A stretch of 64,000 nucleotides of DNA from Microglena sp. YARC (GCA_022414725.1 JAJSRW010002087.1:20803-84802), one strand, 5' to 3'. Numbered from the stretch's first letter, positions 36,137 to 44,879 are shown. The notes: generated by a model from the sequence alone, not told the origin. Translations and numbers: made by a program.

Positions 36137-36530
36137 TATCAGCTATTAAGCACTTCTAAGAGTGGACAGAGATGTATGCAGCGGAGACAGACGCGCCAAT
36201 CTATACACAGAGACGAGAATAACGTTACAAGCAAGGACGTACACTAAAGGACACCAGCGGTGGGCGAAGTGGATGCCTGTAACCTGAATAGACCCTAAGC
36301 CCGGATCTTGTCACCCTGACACCGTTTAACACAGGAGATGTCAGGGAGAGACCGATAAGACACAGAGAGACAGGCAGTCAATAGGAAGCTGACACTGAGT
36401 CACTAAAGGATGACTCAGTTCTACGGGAAGCTATCACTATGGGAAGCTATCAGGGCCGATAGTTCTAAGGGAGTACATAAGTAGTCACCAAGTCATAAAA
36501 CGCTTGAGAGCACCGCAATTCATGCTGACA
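36137..36530 (-). repeat. 3' LTR of the copia element
   Basis: 394 bp, identical by eye to 43,078-43,471. In element sense it begins TGTCAGCATG and ends GCTGATA, i.e. TG...TA rather than the usual TG...CA. It contains short inverted stems (CTATCACTATGGGAAGCTATC) and should hold the polyadenylation signals. Confidence 0.95.
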
Positions 36531-36601
36531 CTCCACCTATGACACAGGTGACATACAATACTACTACTCCACCTATGGCACTGGGGACATAGAACTATAT
36601 G
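36531..36601 (-). promoter_or_regulatory. Polypurine tract and duplicated pre-LTR segment
   Basis: In element sense the sequence directly before the 3' LTR is CATAGGTGGAG, a short purine tract suitable for plus-strand priming. A second imperfect copy of the same 25-bp segment (CTCCACCTATGGCACTGGGG on the plus strand) lies 35 bp away, so the element carries a spare candidate tract. It is short and interrupted compared with typical copia tracts. Confidence 0.5.
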
Positions 36602-36856
36602 TAACAGATTAAAAAAAAAAAATTAAAGAACTCCGAAAAAACGAGAGAACTTCAAATGTAACCCAAAGGGTGTAAATGAAGGAATGGACCAAGGCAAAAA
36701 TACCAAAGAGTGCCAAGGGAGAAAAGAGGATAACCGAATATCAATGACGGGTAACAACGGTATAGAAAACCCGATCCGGGAATAGGAACCTAATGCCATA
36801 CAATGATAACCAAAAAACAAGAAACGTATGTAACCAAAAAAAACTAAAAAATGACC

Positions 36857-38521
36857 CTAAGAAGTAGCGGTCATTCCAAGCATACGGACAAACCGCCAGA
36901 ACACAGCAGGATCAAGGGGTTTGGTGAAGGGGTCAGCACAGTTATCCACAGTGTTAACATAGGCAACAGCCAGTTGGCCATCCTCCACCAGCTCCTTGAT
37001 GTAGTGATGAATAACATCAATGTGCTTGCTGCGAGGCAGAAGCTGCCAGTCAGTGGCCCAACTCAGGGAACCTAAGTTGTCACCCTGAATTGTAACCAAA
37101 TCACAAGGCAGACCCAGATCCACCCTCAATTTCTTCAACCATTGGACCTCCCTGGCAGCCTGGGACAGGGCCTGATACTCAGCCTCACTAGAGCTAATAG
37201 CAACAGTAGGCTGTCGCTTGCTCATCCAGTTAACAATGCACCCACCAGCTAGAACTGCAAAGCCAGTCTGAGATCTCCTGTCAGACCCATCATCAGCATA
37301 AGATGAGTCACTAAAGACAGTAAAAGTGAAATCAGGGCTGTGGGTGTAAGTGAGACCCAGGTGAGAATGTGTTCTCAAATACAAGAGTAACCGTTTGGCA
37401 GCCCCCCAGAGAGGGACTGTAGGGTGAGCAGAGAACCTGGATAAATAGCTAACAGCAAAGGAAATATCAGGCCTGGTGCAAGTGGCCAGGTATAGCAAAG
37501 CACCTACAAGAGAGAGGTACTGGCTATTAGACGGCAGGGGCTCTCCAGGGGCGTCAGAAACAGTGGATTTGGCCATGGGAGCAGCAAACTTGGGTGGGGC
37601 AGCAGCAGTAAGACCAAACTGCTCCACCAGATCAACAATGTAGGTGTGCTGAGAGAGATTGATCTGAACACACCTGCCTTCAGAGTCAAGGGTAACATCC
37701 ATGTCCAAAGAGAGGAACTGAATTGGAACACCCATCTCTTTGACCTCCCAGCCAGCTGCTTCCATTGCCTGGATCAGCAACACATACCTATCCAGCTCAC
37801 TAAAAGCACAGATAAAGTCATCAACATAGGTCAGGACATAGCTCCATTCACCATCAGAATCCTTCCTAAAGTACAGAGCAGGTTCTGCCTTGCACATAGT
37901 AAAGCCATGAGCGACCAGAACCCGCTTGACATCCCTACTCCAAGCTCTGGGTGCTTGCTTCAATCCATAAAGGGACTTGATCAGTTTGCAGACAAGTGGA
38001 ACACCGTTAGGACCAAGGTGCCTAAAGCCCTCAGGCTGGTGGCAGTACAGGTCCAGACCAGGCTCCAGCTTGGCATTTAGGAATGCAGTCTTGATGTCTA
38101 GCTGCCGAACAAACATCTTCCTATGAGTGATGGCAGCCAGGAGCACCCTAAGACCTGCTTTGGAGGAGACAGGGGCATATACATCATGAAAATCCAGCCC
38201 AGGACGCTGCAGAAAACCACGGACCACAAAACGTGCCTTGAAGCGTATAGTACCATCAACACCAATCTTCTTCACAAATAACCACCTGCCAGACAGGATC
38301 TTCTGCTTACGAGGCTGTGGAGTGAGAACCCATGTACCATGGGCATGAAGGGAAGCCATCTCATCCTTCATGGCAAGAAGCCATTGATCCCTGTCAGGGT
38401 TGGTATGCAACATGGCAGCTTTGTAGGTCAGTTCAGTGGTGGATGCAACAGATGCTCCCACGTACAAGCAGTTTACTTGTACATGGGCAGCGGGGGTATC
38501 AGCAGTATCAGCAGTAACCAT
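36857..38521 (-). CDS. Copia pol: reverse transcriptase and RNase H
   Basis: 554 residues from the first Met of an open frame. RT: RWLFVKKIGVDG and RFKARFVVRG (about 79-102), QLDIKTAFLNA with catalytic Asp142, SLYGLKQAPRAW (183-194), and the active site YVDDFI (232-237). RNase H: VFSDSSYADD with Asp405, AISSSEAEYQAL with Glu446, IQGDNLGSL with Asp481, and RSKHIDVIHHYIKE. It ends with ADPFTKPLDP typical of copia C-termini. Full length with no internal stop; all catalytic residues are present. It is in the same frame as the integrase part, but separated from it by a shifted linker. Confidence 0.97.
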   Translation of the reverse strand: MVTADTADTPAAHVQVNCLYVGASVASTTELTYKAAMLHTNPDRDQWLLAMKDEMASLHAHGTWVLTPQPRKQKILSGRWLFVKKIGVDGTIRFKARFVVRGFLQRPGLDFHDVYAPVSSKAGLRVLLAAITHRKMFVRQLDIKTAFLNAKLEPGLDLYCHQPEGFRHLGPNGVPLVCKLIKSLYGLKQAPRAWSRDVKRVLVAHGFTMCKAEPALYFRKDSDGEWSYVLTYVDDFICAFSELDRYVLLIQAMEAAGWEVKEMGVPIQFLSLDMDVTLDSEGRCVQINLSQHTYIVDLVEQFGLTAAAPPKFAAPMAKSTVSDAPGEPLPSNSQYLSLVGALLYLATCTRPDISFAVSYLSRFSAHPTVPLWGAAKRLLLYLRTHSHLGLTYTHSPDFTFTVFSDSSYADDGSDRRSQTGFAVLAGGCIVNWMSKRQPTVAISSSEAEYQALSQAAREVQWLKKLRVDLGLPCDLVTIQGDNLGSLSWATDWQLLPRSKHIDVIHHYIKELVEDGQLAVAYVNTVDNCADPFTKPLDPAVFWRFVRMLGMTATS

Positions 38522-38543
38522 TAGTAAAGCCCCCAGTGCAGAA

Positions 38544-38815
38544 CTACTGCCTGGTTGAAACAGGGCCGGCCTTCTTTGCCTCTAAATCAACGAAGCCTGG
38601 GTCGACCGGAACACCCCAGCCATACGCAGTATCGGAGCCTGACCACGGTTCAAGATCATCACTTGCATCATCTGCAACGGCTACATCATCACCCGGACTC
38701 CTGAGTAATCTATCAGAGACGGCAGGAGGTGAAGCGTTCACCAACTCCATCGAGCTATCAGTGATGATGGGAGTATGATGACTAGTAGGCAATGGATCTA
38801 ACAAAGGATCCACTA
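38544..38815 (-). pseudogene. Shifted linker between integrase and RT
   Basis: After the integrase frame stops (TAG at 38,813-38,815), a different frame is open for 89 codons (ITDSSMELVNASPPAVSDRL to EAKKAGPVSTRQ). It has the acidic, Ser/Pro-rich character of copia integrase-RT linkers. RT then resumes in the original frame at about 38,540. Two compensating indels, real or sequencing error, would explain this. Confidence 0.7.
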
Positions 38816-40561
38816 TGGTCTGAGTTGGTGTAAATCCAACGACTTCACCGACGGAATGTGACGCAGAGGAGGGCCTGGCGACCCCTGAGATTCGGCTAAG
38901 ATTTTGTCCGTAGGAGCCGCAGAAACTCGCCCGCCCAGTGTGTTCTCACGCAAAACAGTACCACTGCCCCCCGACCTAGGTCGCAGAGTCATCCTATGGC
39001 CAGGACAGTGGTCAACAATTGGGGAAGACAAAGGGTCTAGGGAATCAACCGCAACCACAGGCATGTGTCCGTTGATGGCGGCAGGGATGCTAGAGACATA
39101 TGGCGACCCATCATAGGGAGTTAGCCCAGGAATGCAGTTATGATCAAACTGCTCATAGAAGAGTACATCACGACTCTCTACTACCTGGCGCAACTTAGGA
39201 ACCCAAACAAAATAACCCTTACTCACCAGAGAATACCCAACCAGTCTACCAGATAACGCCCTTTCGTCTAGCTTATTACGTTTCTTCCCATTGACTAGAG
39301 TAACATAGCAGGGGCATCCAAACACACGTAATAACGACACATCAGGTTTCACCCCATAAAACAACTCAAAGGGTGTCTTGCGTCCCTGGTTAGGCAGACG
39401 GTTTCTAAGGTAACAAGCAGCCAGGAAGGCATAGGGCCAAAAGGACTTAGTAAGCTTAGACTCCAAGTGGATACTCCTAGCTATATTCTGAAGGACCCCA
39501 TTATACATTTCCACAGTTGCATTCTGCTGTGCAGTGTATGCCAAAGACAACTCATGTACTGCCCCAACCGATTCTAACCAATCCTCGAACCATTTAACTA
39601 TAAACTCTTTAGCCCTGTCAGATCTCAGACACTTAAAGGCAAACCCCTGCAGCTGATTTGACCATCTGAGGATGATAGTCTGGACTGCTAAGGGAGCTTC
39701 ATCCTTGGTCCTCAAGCACAATACCTCAGCATAGCCAGAGAATTGGTCTACAAGGCACAAGATATAAAACTCCCCACGAAGACCCCTAATATGAACCGGT
39801 CCCATGATATCCAAGTGAAGGCGTTGGAGGGGTGCAAGGACCTCAGTCATGCTTTCTTTAGGAAAAGGGAGACGCTTTCCCTTAGCCTTTTGACAAGCAT
39901 CACATGGGATCTTACCCATCTTTTGTACTTGATGAAGGCTGAGGGGTAAGTTCTTAACCATACCACGCTTGACAAGGTTGTGCAAGGCATCATAACCGGG
40001 ATGACCCAGTCGCCTATGCCACAACCATGCAGGAGTGGTAGGGATAATAACTCCACCGTCCTCATCAACATCAAGTGCAAAAGCTGGATAATATTCAGCA
40101 ACCCTCAAACAACGACTGGAGGTGTGACAAGGCCTACATGCAAACTTATACACACCATCACTGGAAGCAGGAAAGGACCAGAGCACAGAAGAGCCCTGAG
40201 TGGCAGTACAACTAATACTATCAAAAGCAATCTTGCAGTGGAGGGAATGAGCTACAGCATTTACGGACAGGAGATTTACTGGACAGTGGGGTATGTATAG
40301 AACATTGGTTAAGGTGATTGATGTCGGTAACCAATCACTACATAACACAATGGACCCCATACCCTCTGACCGTTGAATCACCCCATCAGCAAATCGAACT
40401 GCAGGCCCAACAGCAGAGGATTCAAACACAGTGAACAACGACCTATCACCTGTGATTGACATCCCAGCTCCCGAGTCCACATGCCAGATACCTTCAGAAA
40501 GACTTGGGCTGCAAATGTTTGAGAACTTAGTCGTGCAAGAAAATAGGACAGAGCTTACCTC
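38813..40561 (-). CDS. Copia pol: protease and integrase
   Basis: Open from directly after the TAG ending gag (40,562-40,564). Protease: IWHVDSGAGMSITGD, with the aspartic motif DSGA. GAG-pre-integrase zinc motif: His155 and His160 in WHRRLGH, Cys193 and Cys196 in CDAC (numbering from the first Met at 40,480). Integrase core: Asp224 in LHLDIMGP, Asp288 in CLRSDRAKEF, Glu324 in QQNATVEMYN, i.e. exact DD35E spacing. It continues with GRKTPFELFYGVKPDVSLLR and VFGC typical of copia. No internal stop; the catalytic set is complete. Confidence 0.95.
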   Translation of the reverse strand, partial: EVSSVLFSCTTKFSNICSPSLSEGIWHVDSGAGMSITGDRSLFTVFESSAVGPAVRFADGVIQRSEGMGSIVLCSDWLPTSITLTNVLYIPHCPVNLLSVNAVAHSLHCKIAFDSISCTATQGSSVLWSFPASSDGVYKFACRPCHTSSRCLRVAEYYPAFALDVDEDGGVIIPTTPAWLWHRRLGHPGYDALHNLVKRGMVKNLPLSLHQVQKMGKIPCDACQKAKGKRLPFPKESMTEVLAPLQRLHLDIMGPVHIRGLRGEFYILCLVDQFSGYAEVLCLRTKDEAPLAVQTIILRWSNQLQGFAFKCLRSDRAKEFIVKWFEDWLESVGAVHELSLAYTAQQNATVEMYNGVLQNIARSIHLESKLTKSFWPYAFLAACYLRNRLPNQGRKTPFELFYGVKPDVSLLRVFGCPCYVTLVNGKKRNKLDERALSGRLVGYSLVSKGYFVWVPKLRQVVESRDVLFYEQFDHNCIPGLTPYDGSPYVSSIPAAINGHMPVVAVDSLDPLSSPIVDHCPGHRMTLRPRSGGSGTVLRENTLGGRVSAAPTDKILAESQGSPGPPLRHIPSVKSLDLHQLRP

Positions 40562-40771
40562 CTAGTTCTTTGAAATGGCGTACCCATCGATCTGAGCCTG
40601 CAAGGACGACAGCTGCTTACGTGTAAGCGACCCTGGAAGGGCCAAAGCTACGGGCACCGGTTCAGAACCAGGTGCACGTCCCTTGGCCTTTCTGAGTTCC
40701 GGATACTTTGTAAAGCAGCGGTCTTCCGAGTGGCTCGTTTTCGAACGACAGGGTCCCCAAGTGCAATCCAA
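40562..40771 (-). pseudogene. Gag C-terminus with zinc knuckle, ending in a TAG before pol
   Basis: Frame-shifted relative to the main gag frame. Contains CTWGPCRSKTSHSEDRCF, a Cys-x4-Cys-x5-His-x4-Cys variant of the nucleocapsid knuckle, then a basic stretch and LQAQIDGYAISKN. The frame is identical to that of protease: only the TAG at 40,562-40,564 separates them. The context is AAC TAG GAG GTA. Confidence 0.75.
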
Positions 40772-41682
40772 GCGCCTCTTGGTGCCCCGGAACTCTGAGA
40801 ACCAGATCCCTTGCCCCCGCTGGAAAGCAGCATTAGCAGGGATCTGGGGAGGGTCGCGGGACCAGCCAGGATGCCTTGGATCAGACCTGGGAGAGACACA
40901 TTTAAGAAATCTAACGATCTATAAGCATCAAGACAAGACCAGTAGTCTACGGTCTTGTTCTGGTACAACTCAAAGCCAAACTGGAGGCGCAGCGAATCGA
41001 ATCGAGGGTGAGTGATGCCATTGATTATAGTGTGCATCGCGTGACGCTGCGGCTGCGGGTATCCCGCACTGCGAAGATCAGTGCACAACTGCCGCACCCT
41101 GCGAAAGAACACATCCACAGGTTCAGAGTTGTTCATGGTCACACTACGAAGCTCAACAAGCATGAGGGGAACCCGAGCAGCAAGGGCATCAGAATGCTGC
41201 CTCTTGATATGCAGTAAGATATCGCGAGGTGTAGCAAAATCCTGATACACCTGTACCATCGGTTCCGTCATGTGCGCGAGCATCATGGTGAGACACATGA
41301 ACTCCTGGCGTGCAAGGGGCAGGGTACTAAATCCTAACAGTGCAGGATCTACACGAGTCTGACTAGGAGAGGCAGGTGGTGAGGCAGCAGGCGAAAACGG
41401 CGTGGCATCATACATAGCGCGAACCGACAGAAAGTACTCGGCAGCGATGCCAGCATCATATGCACGCTGGTCATCAAGGTTCTCAATCTCATCCAAAGAA
41501 CTCGCAACATTTACGAGTAGCTCAAAATCTGGCCTAGGAGGTACAAAGCTGAGAGGAACTTTGGCAAAACTGGTACTTGCGTAGATTTGCATTTCGAACT
41601 CCCAATCCACCAAAGGTAGCACCACCAGGAGGGGGGTAGTCAATCCCTGCCTGCACAGGCCCCAGATAAGCACGGCATGCAT
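40648..41682 (-). pseudogene. Gag main domain (UBN2-like), frame-shifted at both ends
   Basis: 344-codon frame. True gag sequence probably begins around EMQIYASTSFAKVPLSF, since the codons before it come from another frame. The centre shows gag features: ARQEFMCLTMMLAHM, LHIKRQHSDALAARVPLMLV, and VDVFFRRVRQLCTDLRSAGY. The last matches the pattern of UBN2/retrotran-gag domains that form the particle. The last 40 codons are shifted relative to the zinc knuckle. Shifts near 41,620 and 40,785 break the protein if the sequence is correct. Confidence 0.8.
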
Positions 41683-41690
41683 GACCCAAC

Positions 41691-42195
41691 TCAGAGAACA
41701 CCATCACTCGCCTAGCCCGCCCCTTCGTATCTAGATTAGCCCGAGTGGCAGCCTGATCCATCCTACCGTACAAAGTGCGGTCCAAGGAGTCACCAGCTTT
41801 CTGCGCCTTGCGAATTTGGCGGCAACTCCGCACATCCATGCGCGAAGGTGTGGAGCCATCAAGCAGGTGCTCCCAGGATAAGCATCCCAGCGAGCGATTC
41901 GGGTAGTAGGGCAGGGGGGGAGGAAAAGGAGAAGGGGCAGGACTCCTGCCCCTTCTCCTTTTCCTCCCCCCCTGCCCTACTACCCGAATCGCTCGCTGGG
42001 ATGCTTATCCTGGGAGCACCTGCTTGATGGCTCCACACCTTCGCGCATGGATGTGCGGAGTTGCCGCCAAATTCGCAAGGCGCAGAAAGCTGGTGACTCC
42101 TTGGACCGCACTTTGTACGGTAGGATGGATCAGGCTGCCACTCGGGCTAATCTAGATACGAAGGGGCGGGCTAGGCGAGTGATGGTGTTCTCTGA
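41691..42195. repeat. 252-bp perfect inverted repeat inside gag (1-bp loop)
   Basis: Arms 41,691-41,942 and 41,944-42,195 are exact reverse complements as far as I compared, with a single C between them at the centre (GGCAGGA C TCCTGCC). Both arms contain the same gag segment (MDVRSCRQIRKAQKAG...), once on each strand. The left arm is in correct gag sense and joins the rest of gag; the right arm is an extra inverted copy. Confidence 0.95.
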
Positions 42196-42686
42196 TTGGG
42201 CGTTCCTGGCCCAGGAACCCTCCGAGGCTGCTCCACCGGTGGAGGTGGAGGTGGATTCAGGGAGGGGCCAGCAGCATCGCTGTGGACACTCGAGGCAGCA
42301 GCAGCAGTCTCACGAGACCGCGTGTGGTAGCCAGCCAGAGCTCGCTCAGAAGGGTTGAAAACAAAGGGGAGGGGAGGAATCAAAGGACCAAGTGACGAGC
42401 TTCTCAGCAAAGTCGGCATAGCCAACTCAGGTACCGCAGGTGGATGCGGAGGAGCAGTCGGAGGCTTGTAGACAGGAGGAGGAGGAGGAGGAGGAGGAGC
42501 CGACTGGTGCTCAAACACCGGAGACTCAAAAACACGAGTGGCAGTGGAAGGTGTGACTCCACCGAAGTCACCACTCGCGCGCACTCTGTAGGTCTTCCTC
42601 TTCGTCGTCATCGTCATCCTCAGTGTAGTAGCCATCTTCATGCTTATGGCGAGCCAGATCAGCATTGTCATACTCAAAACGGGCAT
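42171..42686 (-). pseudogene. Gag N-terminal linker, Pro-rich
   Basis: Continues gag upstream of the inverted repeat. The open frame has RVRASGDFGGVTPSTATRV, a run of eight Pro with VYKPPTAPPHPPAVPEL, and a second run of six Pro. It is interrupted at 42,195 by the inverted copy. Relative to the acidic segment upstream (DDDDDEEEDLQ in another frame, about 42,590-42,640) it is shifted. Disordered, Pro-rich N-termini are not diagnostic. Confidence 0.6.
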
Positions 42687-42758
42687 CAGGAGGCGGAGGA
42701 GAAGACTTGTATTTGATGATCTGAGTCGAGACGCAGCATAGACGCATCAGAATATCCT

Positions 42759-43040
42759 CTACCTCAGGAAGGAGGCGTTGGACAAGAGGAGAAGGAGGGA
42801 GAGAAATGGAGGTTTGGTAGGGGGGATGTCTTCCATGATGGCGGAAGGAGACTCATCTAAGGCAGCAGAGGCCGCTGGCGCGCAATCATCAAGCCAATCA
42901 GTGGGAACACGAGTCTTGAACGGAAGAATGCGGTCGCAGCCATTGGATACAATGACGCTCTCCATACCGCGCGACCAAGACAAACCATTCTGTGGGGTTA
43001 GCTTTTCGAAGCCGGCAGGAGGCCCACGCGGAAGTTGCAT
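42759..43040 (-). pseudogene. Gag N-terminus
   Basis: First ATG after the 5' LTR and primer site (43,040), 37 bp inside the element. Starts MQLPRGPPAGFEKLTPQNGL and continues SWSRGMESVIVSNGCDRILP, a region suggestive of the strand-like start of copia Gag. The frame ends at 42,759. An alternative frame carrying LLPEVEDILMRLCCVSTQII continues, so one indel near 42,800 is implied. Confidence 0.7.
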
Positions 43041-43055
43041 TATAAAGCAGTGGTA

Positions 43056-43077
43056 GATCGAGATGAAGCCCAGAACC
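43056..43077 (-). promoter_or_regulatory. Putative primer-binding site
   Basis: Directly inside the 5' LTR the element-sense sequence is GGTTCTGGGCTTCATCTCG. Its position is that of a tRNA primer site. The form recalls copia elements primed by an internal (anticodon-arm) tRNA fragment (GGTTATGGGC...) rather than a tRNA 3' end (TGGTATCAGAGC). The tRNA cannot be named from the sequence. Confidence 0.45.
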
Positions 43078-43471
43078 TATCAGCTATTAAGCACTTCTAA
43101 GAGTGGACAGAGATGTATGCAGCGGAGACAGACGCGCCAATCTATACACAGAGACGAGAATAACGTTACAAGCAAGGACGTACACTAAAGGACACCAGCG
43201 GTGGGCGAAGTGGATGCCTGTAACCTGAATAGACCCTAAGCCCGGATCTTGTCACCCTGACACCGTTTAACACAGGAGATGTCAGGGAGAGACCGATAAG
43301 ACACAGAGAGACAGGCAGTCAATAGGAAGCTGACACTGAGTCACTAAAGGATGACTCAGTTCTACGGGAAGCTATCACTATGGGAAGCTATCAGGGCCGA
43401 TAGTTCTAAGGGAGTACATAAGTAGTCACCAAGTCATAAAACGCTTGAGAGCACCGCAATTCATGCTGACA
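43078..43471 (-). repeat. 5' LTR of the copia element
   Basis: 394 bp, same sequence as the 3' LTR. In element sense it should contain the promoter and transcription start. No unambiguous TATA box was chosen. Confidence 0.95.
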
Positions 43472-43476
43472 CCGGC
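43472..43476. other. Target-site duplication, right copy (CCGGC)
   Basis: Matches 36,132-36,136. The family C repeat resumes to the right (CCCCACCCCCTACCGCCATG, then TTTAGCTGTGCGGCCTCATC). Confidence 0.9.
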
Positions 43477-43684
43477 CCCCCACCCCCTACCGCCATGCCG
43501 CTGCTTTAGCTGTGCGGCCTCATCTTCAAGTGCATACCATCAGAGGGGACCAGAACGAGGGAAAAGTCCTGCGGTGTGGCATAATGGAAATACTTCATAC
43601 AATGTGCGGTACACAAAAATGCGATAATAATCGCACAATTAAATTATCATCCCGGATGAGATCATGATTTAATTATGTTGTAAA
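43477..43684. repeat. Family C remnant right of the retrotransposon
   Basis: About 95 bp continue the family C unit up to CATACCATCAGAGGGG. Unique AT-rich sequence (AAATTATCATCCCGG, ATTTAATTATG) follows; no gene. Confidence 0.6.
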
Positions 43685-43832
43685 ATTAAATGATCACTGT
43701 AGCACGAACTCAAGGCCCCCGTCGGTAAAACGATTGTTTGGGGTTCATTTCATCAGTGCTTTTTCTTTTTAAGCCCTTCCTACACGGTTGGGAAAGTCCC
43801 TTTAGCCTATTTGGCCTACCCCTGGACTGTAA
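43685..43832 (-). mobile_element. Family D element (reversed copy)
   Basis: Reads on the minus strand TTACAGTCCAGGGGTAGGCC, AATAGGCTAAAGGGACTT, AGCACTGATGAAATGAACC and GTGCTACAGTGATCATTTAA. It is the cleanest second copy of the 7.5-kb element. Confidence 0.65.
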
Positions 43833-43894
43833 CGTACAACCATACAAGCACATACGTATCACAACTCATCGCTTTTGCAACCACCTCTAATTCT

Positions 43895-43997
43895 TGGTGG
43901 TTGGACCCAGCGCAAGCAAACGGGCTGGCCCCCCAACCGCACTCCTCGTAATAGGGTGCATTATTTATTTATTTATTTATTTACCGGTATTTATTTA

Positions 43998-44077
<80 letters not shown>

Positions 44078-44094
44078 TTTGTTTATTTATTTGT

Positions 44095-44137
<43 letters not shown>

Positions 44138-44145
44138 TGCCCCAT
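43895..44145 (+). mobile_element. Family A element with long (TTTA)n/(TA)n tail
   Basis: Starts TGGTGGTTGGACCCAGCGCA, then GCAAACGGGCTGGCCCCCC and CGTAATAGGGTGCATTATT. A tail of about 180 bp of TTTATTTATTTA, interrupted by (TA)n at 44,010-44,046, follows. The tail length differs greatly between copies. Confidence 0.65.
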
Positions 44146-44159
44146 TTCTAGCAGGTTCC

Positions 44160-44515
44160 TGTCGGTGCTTATAAGTACTCAGAGGCGGCTTTCCATGCGC
44201 GTGCTTACGAGTACTCAGAGGCGGCTTGATAGCTTTACTTTTCAGCTACAAGGAACAGCTCCTACGCAGCTTCCCCGACTGGCTTTTCAGCTATGAGGAA
44301 CAGCTTCTACGCAGCTCCCTCGACTGGCTTTTTAGCTACGAGGAACACCTTCTAGGCAGCTCCCTCAACTGGCTATTCGGCTGAATCAAATGCAACCTAG
44401 TGCATCTTGAAGCTGTCTCAATCAGCTGTCCAGAACTGCTGAAATATATGGGTTTAGCTCAGTGGCTGGCTCAAAGAGCTACCTGGAAACTACTAATTAT
44501 AGCCAAAAAGACAAG
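44160..44515 (+). repeat. Three tandem 62-bp units and family C fragment
   Basis: 44,235-44,390: GACTGGCTTTTCAGCTA.GAG and GAACAGCTTCTACGCAGCTC repeat three times. This is followed by AGCTCAGTGGCTGGCTCAAA (family C-like) leading straight into a family B element. No gene. Confidence 0.6.
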
Positions 44516-44766
44516 TCCTATGCAGCGTCGCAAGCGACGCGGAAAATTGGTGGAGAGTGTTGGCAACAGAACGACAGGTGGCAGCGGAATAGAGCGGACC
44601 AAAGCCAGTTAGTTACGAAACAGTTGACTGACGTGTCAGGCTTTATCTTGGAGGGGGGAAGGGGGGGGGGGGGGGGGGGGGGGGGGGCGGTCGCACAGAC
44701 GGACAATGGGGTGAATCTGGGCTGGGGGCTCACGTCCCCCCAGAAGGGGGGGCTCCGCCAAAAATC
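44516..44766 (+). mobile_element. Short dispersed element, family B, copy 5, with poly-G
   Basis: Starts CCTATGCAGCGTCGCAAGCG, has GTGGAGAGTGTTGGCAACAG and ends AAGGGGGGGCTCCGCCAAAA. A run of about 27 G interrupted by one C (44,661-44,688) replaces the short spacer in other copies. It lies immediately next to the putative last P450 exon. Confidence 0.65.
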
Positions 44767-44769
44767 TCT

Positions 44770-44811
44770 ACAATCCTGTCCTTTGTCTTTGATGAGAGCT
44801 ACGTAATACAC
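44770..44811 (-). CDS. Possible last exon of the cytochrome P450 gene
   Basis: After an acceptor ATCGGTGAG, phase 0 (fits the previous exon), the frame reads VYYVALIKDKGQDCRDF before running into the family B element. The pattern strand - KxKG - CR resembles the terminal beta-sheet of P450s (a hydrophobic strand, then PKxG and xxR). The original C-terminus may have been cut by the element. Weak evidence, based on position, phase and a short resemblance. Confidence 0.35.
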
Positions 44812-44879
44812 CTCACCGATATTTTGTTGTGTGAATATGAGTGCTTGTGCATGTGCTATACGAAGTGTGAGTGGATGTT

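Larger units (their letters stand above)
36137..43471 (-). mobile_element. Ty1/copia LTR retrotransposon, 7.3 kb
   Basis: Order in element sense: LTR, primer-binding site, gag, protease, integrase, reverse transcriptase, RNase H, LTR. Integrase before RT is the defining copia order. LTR identity and an intact target duplication point to recent insertion. Gag is damaged by several frameshifts and an inverted duplication; pol is nearly intact except for a shifted linker. The lineage is likely green-algal (Osser-like by host inference), which needs a tree. It copies through RNA and cDNA in cytoplasmic particles and integrates in the nucleus. Confidence 0.95.

Noticed and set aside
42047..42358. 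Plus-strand gene starting MDVRSCRQIRKAQ
   Set aside because: It is the inverted copy of the minus-strand gag segment produced by the 252-bp snap-back, not an independent gene.
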